Origin: Brevibacillus reuszeri
GTDB lineage: Bacteria > Bacillota > Bacilli > Brevibacillales > Brevibacillaceae
DNA length: 64,000 bases
Direction: 5' to 3'
Assembly (NCBI RefSeq): GCF_001187725.1
Contig: NZ_LGIQ01000009.1
Location: forward strand, 1,611,493-1,675,492
The first letter of the stretch is position 1. Each line of letters starts with the position of its first letter. A model generated the notes under the pieces. That model made no database searches and had not been told where the DNA came from. It saw only the letters and a program-made list of their open reading frames with translations. Both the position numbers and the translations under genes were made by a program. Of this stretch, positions 43,507-50,101 are shown piece by piece.

Positions 43507-44448
43507 ATGATGGTTCCATTATCGAAAAAAAGAACAAGGAAGCTATGTTTCGTGTGTGATCCCCCACTCGTGATTCTCTATTTTGTTTTCTTGATAGGAA
43601 CCGTGTGGGTTGATGGATATGTGTATCCAGATAAAGATTTACTGGGCTTGTATCTCATAAATATTATTGTGGCCGGGATTGTTTTTTGGAGAACGATTGT
43701 CTTGCAAATCGTGATTGTCGGCTTGCTTACCTGGTTTTATTACATGTATGCGCCCTTTCGTTTTCCGCATGCCAATGTCATCGTCTTTCAGGGGCTAACT
43801 CATTTTTTGGCGATTCTATCGATTTCCAGTGCGATTAAATATTATAAGCGGGAGAAAGAAAACACGCTCAATTTGACACTCACCCTGGCCAAGTCGTTAG
43901 ACGCCAGAGATAAGTATACTGCCTTGCATTCTGAAAATGTAGCCAGGTATGCGCAGCACATTGCCATACAGATGGGACTGCCTACCAGAATATGTGGGCA
44001 AATTCACTTGGGCGGCCTCCTGCATGATATCGGAAAGATCGGGATTCCAGAGTCCGTTCTGATGAAGCCAACCAGATTAACGGAAGAAGAGTATGATCTC
44101 ATCAAACAGCATCCCGTAATTGGATATGAGATGGTGAAGCATATTACCTTTTTTAAAAAGAACGGTGTCCTGGATGCGATTTTGTTCCATCATGAACGCT
44201 TTGATGGCAAAGGATATCCACATGGGCTCAGGGGGAAGGAAATCCCCCTGATTGCCCGTATTCTGGCAATAGCCGATTCCTTCGATGCGATGACCTCCAA
44301 TCGCGTATACCGCGATAAATCAAATCTAACTCATGCGATCAACCAAATCAGGAAAAATAAAGGAACACAGTTTGATCCTGAAATTGTCGACATATTTCTC
44401 AAAAGTATTGAAGAAGAAGAGGACGTTAAATCCATCCTTTCACGTTAA
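43507..44448 (+). CDS. Membrane HD-GYP domain cyclic-di-GMP phosphodiesterase
   Basis: A 313-residue protein. Four or five N-terminal membrane segments (residues about 18-120) carry no recognisable sensor fold. The HD-GYP domain from about 125 has HSENVARYAQHIA, LLHDIGKIGIPE, HHERFDGKGYPHGLRG and ARILAIADSFDAMTSNRVYR, all diagnostic catalytic and metal motifs, so it should hydrolyse cyclic-di-GMP. ATG at 43507 or 43510 is possible; AAGGTG lies just upstream. No terminator separates it from the chemoreceptor, 55 bases upstream, so the riboswitch probably controls both. Confidence 0.93.
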   Translation: MMVPLSKKRTRKLCFVCDPPLVILYFVFLIGTVWVDGYVYPDKDLLGLYLINIIVAGIVFWRTIVLQIVIVGLLTWFYYMYAPFRFPHANVIVFQGLTHFLAILSISSAIKYYKREKENTLNLTLTLAKSLDARDKYTALHSENVARYAQHIAIQMGLPTRICGQIHLGGLLHDIGKIGIPESVLMKPTRLTEEEYDLIKQHPVIGYEMVKHITFFKKNGVLDAILFHHERFDGKGYPHGLRGKEIPLIARILAIADSFDAMTSNRVYRDKSNLTHAINQIRKNKGTQFDPEIVDIFLKSIEEEEDVKSILSR

Positions 44449-44490
44449 ACCCCCGTTCGTCGTTAAGAGAAGCGGGGGCTATTTGTTTCC
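44446..44490 (+). terminator. Terminator of the riboswitch operon
   Basis: CCCCCGTTC-type arm pairs with GAAGCGGGGG (with one mismatch) followed by CTATTTGTTT, directly after the HD-GYP stop. The U-tract is imperfect. Confidence 0.65.
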
Positions 44491-44565
44491 TTTATAAAAA
44501 GTACTGAATTACCTCGATTTTCATCGCATACTGAGGCACGATCATGGAGGATAGGTGGGGAAAAT

Positions 44566-45075
44566 ATGCGATATGAAGAGGTAGTAATAACGCCACTAAT
44601 GGAACAATCAAACTTCGAGGATACCGATAATGTACTTTATCGGGTCCGCCTGCATGTTACATTGCCCAATAAATCTCACATGTACGGTAATGTTACTTAT
44701 CTCAAAACTCAGGAAATGGGTGAGGAATTCCATTAAGGGGCACTTCATGACTTTATTTCGTTTTTAGATGAATCAGAACGAATCGAAATACAAAATAAAA
44801 TTCGTGGTGAGATCGAAAGAGAGAAAGCGGGAAACAGCTTAATCCCCTTAAGGCAGTTTATATGCGACCACTGCCAAAATGTAGCTCAAGTGAACGAATC
44901 TGTATTGGAATACTATTTTGAAGTTGATTATGATACGGAATCCAGTGATTTTGTAGAAACTATTACCGGCCTTAGAATCGTGCACGCAACAAAGGAATGC
45001 ACTGCTTTTGGACGAAATAGATGCTTTCTTATCAAAATAAATTCCCTCCGAACATCAATGAAACAACCAATCTAA
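44566..45075 (+). pseudogene. Hypothetical gene interrupted by an in-frame TAA
   Basis: ATG at 44566, with GGTGGGG five bases upstream, opens a 56-codon frame (MRYEEVVITPLMEQ, HVTLPNKSHMYGNVTYL) that ends at TAA (44734-44736). The same frame then stays open for another 112 codons: GALHDFISFLDESERIEIQ, then SLIPLRQFICDHCQNV with a zinc-ribbon-like CxxC, then FVETITGLRIVHAT, stopping at 45073. A single CAA-to-TAA change would explain it. The family is not known to me. Alternatives are a genuine short protein or a sequencing error. Composition is more AT-rich than its neighbours, as in the next 2 kb. Confidence 0.6.
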
Positions 45076-45131
45076 ATGACTTGGCATCATTTCACTGAAA
45101 ATCAGAGGGAATGGTAATACAAAAATTTAAA

Positions 45132-45680
45132 TTATTTTGCGTTTAGCTTTTCTACAGTAAATTGTTTTAATGATTTGAGTTCTACTTTTTCTTGCACTTT
45201 ACCTTCTTCAACCTTATTATCCGTCAATTTCCAATTACCAGTTTCTAAATCTTTACCAAAAATACAAAGATGATTATCCCCATTCTTAGACTTAAACACT
45301 ACTAGTATTTCATCTTCTTTTCCTGGTTTAATAAAAAATCCTGGTCGAGTGTCACCCACTTTTAAAATTTTGCTCTCAGCAAGTGTATAAGAAACTATCC
45401 CACCTAAATTTCCACGGTCTTTCTCGTCAAGAGAATCGATAAACTTGGCCCTCTCATAATAACTATATTCATCAATTTCAAGTCCAAATGTTTTGAAAAC
45501 ATCGTTATAAGAAGCTGTAAGGTAGTCTTTTACTTCACTCTCAGCGTACGCACTCCATTCTTTCTCTTCTAATGTTCGAGGTGCGTCAAACGCAACTTGA
45601 TCAGCATGAATATCTGATATCATAAAGCATGACGCACCGATTAAAGCCAATGAAAAGATTACAGTAAATTTTTTCTTCAT
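45132..45680 (-). CDS. Hypothetical secreted protein
   Basis: A 182-residue protein with a Sec signal peptide (KKKFTVIFSLALIGASCFMI, cleavage probably after HA-D near residue 27). The mature part is charged, with YSYYERAKFIDSLDEKDRG and a beta-rich C-terminus (LGGIVSYTLAESKILKVGD). AAAGGGTG lies eight bases before the ATG. It lies 24 bases after another secreted-protein gene on the same strand, in an AT-rich patch. Unknown family; the pairing of two small secreted proteins suggests they act together. Confidence 0.75.
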   Translation of the reverse strand: MKKKFTVIFSLALIGASCFMISDIHADQVAFDAPRTLEEKEWSAYAESEVKDYLTASYNDVFKTFGLEIDEYSYYERAKFIDSLDEKDRGNLGGIVSYTLAESKILKVGDTRPGFFIKPGKEDEILVVFKSKNGDNHLCIFGKDLETGNWKLTDNKVEEGKVQEKVELKSLKQFTVEKLNAK

Positions 45681-45704
45681 AATATTTCACCCTTTCTATT
45701 TTTA

Positions 45705-46112
45705 TTATATCCCTGGATGTTTTTTTGTAACTTCATCACTGTGAGTATCTACATAGCCAGTTAAATTAGGACCGCTTGTAAGAAGAGAATCTGAATGTAC
45801 ATACCAAGTTGCGGGATCGCCTTCTTTCCCACTAGATACATTAAGCGAAAAAGTAGAGGATGTAGTGTCATCGATATCCATATCTTCAATGTCACCATTC
45901 TTTTCTAATGTAGCTGTTATGTGAATATATTGACCTTTTCCGGTGCCACTAGCCTTTGCTGTACCTTTACCTAAAACCTTGTAATATGAAACATTATTTT
46001 GAAAAGTAAGCGATGCCGTAGAAGTCACCGTGCTATAGCCGGCATAGGCAGCTGAAGATATAGCAAATAGTGCTAGAGAAAATATCAACAAACTAGATGA
46101 TTTTTTTAACAT
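45705..46112 (-). CDS. Hypothetical secreted beta-rich protein
   Basis: A 135-residue protein with a clear signal peptide (KKSSSLLIFSLALFAISSAA, cleavage after AYA near residue 24). The mature 110 residues are Ser/Thr/Gly-rich and beta-prone (TSTASLTFQNNVSYYKVLGK, GTAKASGTGKGQYIHITATL), without Cys. AAGGAGG lies seven bases upstream. It overlaps the end of an interrupted short frame on the same strand. It superficially resembles small secreted bacteriocin-like proteins, but I see no specific motif and do not call it one. Confidence 0.75.
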   Translation of the reverse strand: MLKKSSSLLIFSLALFAISSAAYAGYSTVTSTASLTFQNNVSYYKVLGKGTAKASGTGKGQYIHITATLEKNGDIEDMDIDDTTSSTFSLNVSSGKEGDPATWYVHSDSLLTSGPNLTGYVDTHSDEVTKKHPGI

Positions 46113-46276
46113 TTTAAAACCTCCTTGGAAATAACTTCATGATTTCCTGGTTTTGCTTTAGCACTTGCACCAGGGTAAGTGACATCTGGATCGACACTTC
46201 TCAACAAATCTTGCTTAAGTACATAAAGTGAAGGTCGTTAGAAGAAAAGGCATGTTTTAAAATTTGTAAATTCCAT
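46106..46276 (-). pseudogene. Short frame interrupted by TAA, upstream of and overlapping the secreted-protein gene
   Basis: On the minus strand ATG at 46276 (after a GGTGGTG site) opens MEFTNFKTCLFF and meets TAA at 46238-46240. The same frame then continues without another stop for 43 codons with protein-like composition (LLRSVDPDVTYPGASAKAKP) and ends in a TAA that overlaps the next gene's ATG. With one changed base it would encode about 56 residues translationally coupled to the secreted protein. A consensus promoter lies directly upstream. It is short, so chance cannot be excluded. Confidence 0.4.
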
Positions 46277-46307
46277 CAAACACCACCAAAATATACCAAC
46301 ATTTTGC

Positions 46308-46336
46308 ATTATATACCATATTACATATATATACAA
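46308..46336 (-). promoter_or_regulatory. Sigma-A promoter for the secreted-protein unit
   Basis: Reading the minus strand: TTGTAT (46336-46331), 17-base spacer, TATAAT (46313-46308). It points to the short interrupted frame and the two secreted-protein genes. The surrounding 46113-46438 region is strongly AT-rich and otherwise holds only that frame and the hairpin at 46402. Confidence 0.72.
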
Positions 46337-46401
46337 TATTCCTTTAATTTCGCAATTTTTCATTCCAGAGTAGTATTGCCATAATAATGCCTTGGAAAGG
46401 G

Positions 46402-46440
46402 TGAGGCCCTAGAAAATAAATCTCTAGGGCCTCATTTTTT
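46402..46440. terminator. Strong hairpin terminator between the lipoprotein gene and the secreted-protein unit
   Basis: TGAGGCCCTAGA and TCTAGGGCCTCA form a perfect 12-bp stem with a short A/T loop, followed by T-run on the plus strand. The gene that needs it (46439-46987) reads the other way, where the tract after the stem is weak, so it is probably bidirectional. Confidence 0.7.
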
Positions 46441-46987
46441 AAATTCTTTCTTCCTTAATAGTACCATCTTCAAACATATGTCTTACTTTAATATTATTAT
46501 CGCTCCCCTTATAATAGTAACTAAATGAACTAACCATATCCTCATCATCAAATTTTATGAATAGTTGGGAATCAATAACTCCTTTTTTTAAACCGTCAAG
46601 ATCAACAACATCTACATTCATATTTTGTAATGTCTTCTCCCTCGGAAATTTATAATCAGTATTCTGGGTAAAATCGAATCTCCAAATAACTGTATTTGTA
46701 TCTGCATCGTTTAAAAGCTCGTATTTTTTCCCGAACATATCTTGCACTTGAGCAGCTGATTGTCCTATTGCTATTTGATCTAGATCTTTTGAATTTTCAT
46801 CAGGAATTGGATTTTCGTCTATGGCAAGTTTATCCTTGGATTGTGTTAGTTCCTTATCCCGATCTTGCTGTTCATGAATCTGACTGTGTTCCTTTTGGGT
46901 TTGAGTATCACTACAACCTATAACTAAAAAACTAACGGAAAATAGCAGTAAATATAGTAACAACATTGGTTTATAGGATTTAATCAT
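46439..46987 (-). CDS. Hypothetical lipoprotein
   Basis: A 182-residue lipoprotein with signal peptide and lipobox (LLLLYLLLFSVSFLVIGC; Cys near residue 25). A Gln/Glu/Asp/Lys-rich linker (about 26-70) is followed by a compact domain IAIGQSAAQVQDMFGKKYEL, which has the G(Q)S...V...G pattern of SmpA/OmlA- or BLIP-like small folds. ATG at 46987 is nine bases after AAAAGGAG; ATG at 46993 is three bases from it. Role unknown. Confidence 0.75.
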   Translation of the reverse strand: MIKSYKPMLLLYLLLFSVSFLVIGCSDTQTQKEHSQIHEQQDRDKELTQSKDKLAIDENPIPDENSKDLDQIAIGQSAAQVQDMFGKKYELLNDADTNTVIWRFDFTQNTDYKFPREKTLQNMNVDVVDLDGLKKGVIDSQLFIKFDDEDMVSSFSYYYKGSDNNIKVRHMFEDGTIKEERI

Positions 46988-47048
46988 TATCATTAACTCC
47001 TTTTAATATTTTTAGGGAAGGGGGCAACATTAGTGTTATTTATCCCAA

Positions 47049-47077
47049 ATTATAGCATAAACGGTTTTTCAATCCAA
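47049..47077 (-). promoter_or_regulatory. Extended -10 promoter of the lipoprotein gene
   Basis: Minus strand: TTGGAT (47077-47072), 17-base spacer ending in ATGC, TATAAT (47054-47049); the TG one base before the -10 makes it an extended element. Confidence 0.7.
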
Positions 47078-47184
47078 ATTGTTCCTGCTGTTAAAGTAAT
47101 GAAAACGCGCGTAACTTGAGGGAGAGTATAGGTATGCTAAATGATAGGTAACCGTTCTTCATACCAGTGAAGGGGATGAGCGAG

Positions 47185-48177
47185 ATGAACCATTTTACTT
47201 TGGATGATATACACAGCTACAGTAAAGATATAGGCAGTATTCTAAGCCATGTCACGCTTCATGAACGCATAGAGGATGAGCAACGCATCCAGCTTCCCAA
47301 AGTGCTAGGGACTGGCACGATCGAGCGGATGCAAATACGAACAGGGATGGAGATCATCATCTCCGATGTCGAGCTGTCACAAAATCTATCGGCACGTATT
47401 GAGGAGACTTCCGGAATTTTTGAACTGAATTATTTTTTAAGTGGGGAAGCCGTATGCCACTTTCATGACCGGAAAGTAACGATTGTGGAGCCGATGAGCA
47501 ATGTTTGCTATTTTCGAGATATGGAAGTGTGTCTCGAAACAAAAGCGAACACACGCTGCCAGCTTGTAGAAATTCGCATGTCACCTGAAAATCTACTTCA
47601 TTATTTTGATCGGGAAGTGGATAAACAAGCGATTCAACATATATTGCAGATGAAAAAAGGGCTGATCCAGTCTTATCAGCTGTCACCTATGATTAAAAAA
47701 TGCGTGTATGACATTCTGCATTGTCCCTATAAGGGGGCGTTGAAAAAAATCTATTTCGAAGCGAAGGCTATGGAGTTAATCAACCTCTTTTTTCAAGAAA
47801 ATGATCTGTTATACACATCCGTTGACCCTTCTTTGCCAGCAGGTGACGTAGAAAAATTGAAGCAGGCGAAAGAAATCGTGCTACGTCACATTGATGAGCC
47901 CTATTCGATTAAAACGCTCGCGAAGATGGTTGGATTGAACGAATACAAGCTAAAGAACGGCTTCCGGCAGCTATTTGACACGACGATCTTTGGGTTAATC
48001 AGAAGAAGGCGGATGGAAAAGGCTGCTTGGCTCCTGGAAAGGGAAGGGGTCAATGTCAGTGAGGCAGCTGTACTGGTTGGGTACAGCAATGTGAGTAATT
48101 TTACCGTGGCTTTTCGGAAGCAGTATGGCTGCAATCCGAGTGAATATTTAAAAAGGGTCAAATCCTTTTCGCAGTGA
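47185..48177 (+). CDS. AraC-family transcriptional regulator
   Basis: A 330-residue regulator with an N-terminal cupin-like sensing part (about residues 60-160; YFLSGEAVCHFHDRKVTIV) and two C-terminal helix-turn-helix motifs (YSIKTLAKMVGLNEYKLKNG and VNVSEAAVLVGYSNVSNFTV). The layout and the downstream Fur-linked genes recall PchR/YbtA-type siderophore-responsive regulators, but the ligand is unknown. ATG at 47185 is nine bases after AAGGGG; two earlier in-frame starts overlap that site. It lies upstream, in the same direction, of the nitroreductase pair. Confidence 0.9.
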   Translation: MNHFTLDDIHSYSKDIGSILSHVTLHERIEDEQRIQLPKVLGTGTIERMQIRTGMEIIISDVELSQNLSARIEETSGIFELNYFLSGEAVCHFHDRKVTIVEPMSNVCYFRDMEVCLETKANTRCQLVEIRMSPENLLHYFDREVDKQAIQHILQMKKGLIQSYQLSPMIKKCVYDILHCPYKGALKKIYFEAKAMELINLFFQENDLLYTSVDPSLPAGDVEKLKQAKEIVLRHIDEPYSIKTLAKMVGLNEYKLKNGFRQLFDTTIFGLIRRRRMEKAAWLLEREGVNVSEAAVLVGYSNVSNFTVAFRKQYGCNPSEYLKRVKSFSQ

Positions 48178-48272
48178 TCTCCGGTCTTCGGGGATCTTTT
48201 TTTATGCTAAAGCACGAAATGTCTACTTCTACAGGTAAAAGAATTCCCTTAGCAGGTAGCAGAAAACATGAG

Positions 48273-48308
48273 TGATAATTATTATCAATGATAACAGGAG
48301 CATATATG
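48273..48308 (+). promoter_or_regulatory. Fur box and promoter of the nitroreductase pair
   Basis: TGATAATTATTATCA (48273-48287) is an exact 7-1-7 Fur site, followed by another GATAA half-site. A promoter of TTATTA (48279-48284) and TATATG (48303-48308, spacer 18) is compatible with it. Repression by iron is predicted. Confidence 0.82.
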
Positions 48309-48341
48309 GCATCCATTTTTATTGGAAAGAGGGTAAGCAGC

Positions 48342-48947
48342 ATGGCAGATCAACGCGCTATGGGCGAAAAAGAGAGCTGGCCTACACATATGTCGCAATT
48401 GATACGGGAACGCAGGACGATTCGCAGCTTCGCTGAGCACCCGCTATCACAAGAAATTGTCATTGAGCGGCTCCAAGCGGCGGCGCAATCCGTTTTTAAT
48501 GAAAAGGGAGAGCTCCCATGCCGCTTCGTATACATCGCCAGTCGAGAGGCGAAGGAAAAAGCAGTTTCGCTCATCATGAATGTTTATGCCGAACACAAGC
48601 TGTACAAATGGCTACCAAGCAAGGTCGGGCAGATGATGGCAGAGAGAATTATCAGCATCCCTGCTTTTCTCGTTGTCGTGCAGGAAATGGCGGAGAGCGA
48701 GGAAAAGTGTGATCGAGACTATGCGTCGATATGCGCGATGCTCCAGAGCTTCGCCTTGCTCGCATGGGACTGTGGGATTGGACTTGTCTGGAATACAGAA
48801 CCGTATATGCAAAAGCAGTCATTTGCCACAGACATGGGATTAAGGCAGGGAGAACGTATTGTCACGATCATGTTCATGGGCAACTACGAGCGGGTGCCAA
48901 AAACCAAGCAACGTACACCTGTAATCAAGAAAATCTCATTCTTATAA
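48342..48947 (+). CDS. Nitroreductase-like flavoprotein, Fur-box controlled
   Basis: A 201-residue protein. LIRERRTIRSFAEHPLSQEI is the FMN-binding N-terminus of the nitroreductase fold, and YASICAMLQSFALLAWDCGI and LVWNTEPYM are the dimer-core helices. I chose ATG at 48342 (AAAGAGGG eight bases upstream); ATG at 48306 (AGGAG five bases upstream) lies within the presumed promoter. It is immediately followed by a second, divergent nitroreductase-like gene and preceded by an AraC regulator and a Fur box. Substrate unknown. Confidence 0.82.
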   Translation: MADQRAMGEKESWPTHMSQLIRERRTIRSFAEHPLSQEIVIERLQAAAQSVFNEKGELPCRFVYIASREAKEKAVSLIMNVYAEHKLYKWLPSKVGQMMAERIISIPAFLVVVQEMAESEEKCDRDYASICAMLQSFALLAWDCGIGLVWNTEPYMQKQSFATDMGLRQGERIVTIMFMGNYERVPKTKQRTPVIKKISFL

Positions 48948-48970
48948 AGGAACAGCAGGAAAGGAGCTTG

Positions 48971-49489
48971 ATGAAGATGATTTCTTTATTCCGAGAGACA
49001 CGTGCGATCCGAGAATTTACAGATGAGCCTGTACCAAGACCTATCATCATGAGTATCCTCGATGATGCCATATGGGCACCGAATCACCGATTTCGGGAGC
49101 CGTGGCGCTTTATTTACGCAGAAGGAGACGGCAAGCAGAAGCTGGTTGCCAGCATTGATTGGAAGCAGCACCCACGACTTGTGAATACGATCATCCAAGC
49201 ACCGCTTTGCTTGATCGTGACCGCTAAAACGAGTAATGACGAGCACATCGCATCGGAGGATTTTGCTGCGGTATGCTGCCTGATTCAAAATATCCAGATG
49301 CTCAGCTGGGCACATGGATTGGGTATGACGTGGAATTTGGGTGACTACAGTGGCTGGACTGAATTTATGAAGCTGGCGGGGATTCAGGAAAATGAACGGA
49401 TTGCCGGTATTCTCTCCATGGGCTTCTTTGCTCCTAAGCCGGAAAAAGCGGTTCCGATTGAGCTAAGTGACAAAATAGAGGTTTGGTAA
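48971..49489 (+). CDS. Nitroreductase-like flavoprotein (second of a tandem pair)
   Basis: A 172-residue protein starting FRETRAIREFTDEPVPRPII (FMN-binding N-terminus), with APNHRFREPWRFIYAEG and FAAVCCLIQNIQMLSWAHGLG. The frame runs back to 48731 inside its neighbour; ATG at 48971 is four bases after AAGGAG. It shares the fold and length class of the preceding gene with low identity, which suggests an old duplication; the two may form a heterodimer. Iron control suggests a role in siderophore or heme chemistry. Confidence 0.85.
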   Translation: MKMISLFRETRAIREFTDEPVPRPIIMSILDDAIWAPNHRFREPWRFIYAEGDGKQKLVASIDWKQHPRLVNTIIQAPLCLIVTAKTSNDEHIASEDFAAVCCLIQNIQMLSWAHGLGMTWNLGDYSGWTEFMKLAGIQENERIAGILSMGFFAPKPEKAVPIELSDKIEVW

Positions 49490-49540
49490 TTTCCATTATG
49501 CTATCGAGGCAAGAAAACGCCGGGGAAAGGAAGATGAAAG

Positions 49541-49963
49541 GTGAAGCTTATTCCAATGGAGGGACAACCCATTTACAAAGTCCGTTCCTCTTCTTCCTAT
49601 ACAAATGTCCACGTATTGACGAGAAAGCTTGAGGATGTATTGAAAAAACAACAGCGATTCGGACTCTTGCTTGTAAAAGAAGTTTCCTGGGGAGATAAAA
49701 ACGCGATGCGTGAATCCAGGGATGTGCTCATGAGCTGGCTACGGGAAAATAAAACAGCGATGAGTATGTATTGCTTGGGGCTGGCGGTCGTCACCTCGAA
49801 TCAAAAGGAACAGCAGCTAGCCTATCGAACGAAAGCATCTCCAAGCACTACCGTATCGTATGGGTGTCCAAAAGCTGTTTTCGATCAGGAGGAAGACGCG
49901 CTGGAGTGGCTTCAGGTTCAAATCAACTACTATTGCAACAAGTGGGCATTAACGAACTTCTAA
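49541..49963 (+). CDS. Small protein, possibly STAS/SpoIIAA-like
   Basis: A 140-residue soluble protein. The pattern FGLLLVKEVSWGDKNAMRES, then YCLGLAVVTSNQKEQQLAYR and GCPKAVFDQEEDALEWLQ has the strand-helix order and closing EDALEWL helix of STAS-like folds, but no specific family is secure. GTG start seven bases after AAGGAAG. It is 51 bases after the nitroreductase pair and may belong to the same unit. Confidence 0.6.
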   Translation: MKLIPMEGQPIYKVRSSSSYTNVHVLTRKLEDVLKKQQRFGLLLVKEVSWGDKNAMRESRDVLMSWLRENKTAMSMYCLGLAVVTSNQKEQQLAYRTKASPSTTVSYGCPKAVFDQEEDALEWLQVQINYYCNKWALTNF

Positions 49964-50101
49964 TCGTGGATTGCGATCATAAAAAAACCTCGATCCGCTC
50001 ATCCTACTAGTAGCAGTTTCCTTCCAGCTAATTTCCTAATATGGTAAACTGTCATGTGAGTGTCAGGCGTTAACCATTCCTATTTATCAGGTGGTACATT
50101 C

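Noticed and set aside
47098..47115. Possible cre site upstream of the AraC regulator (TGAAAACGCGCGTA)
   Set aside because: Only the left half and core CG match; the right half departs from the consensus, so I did not annotate it.
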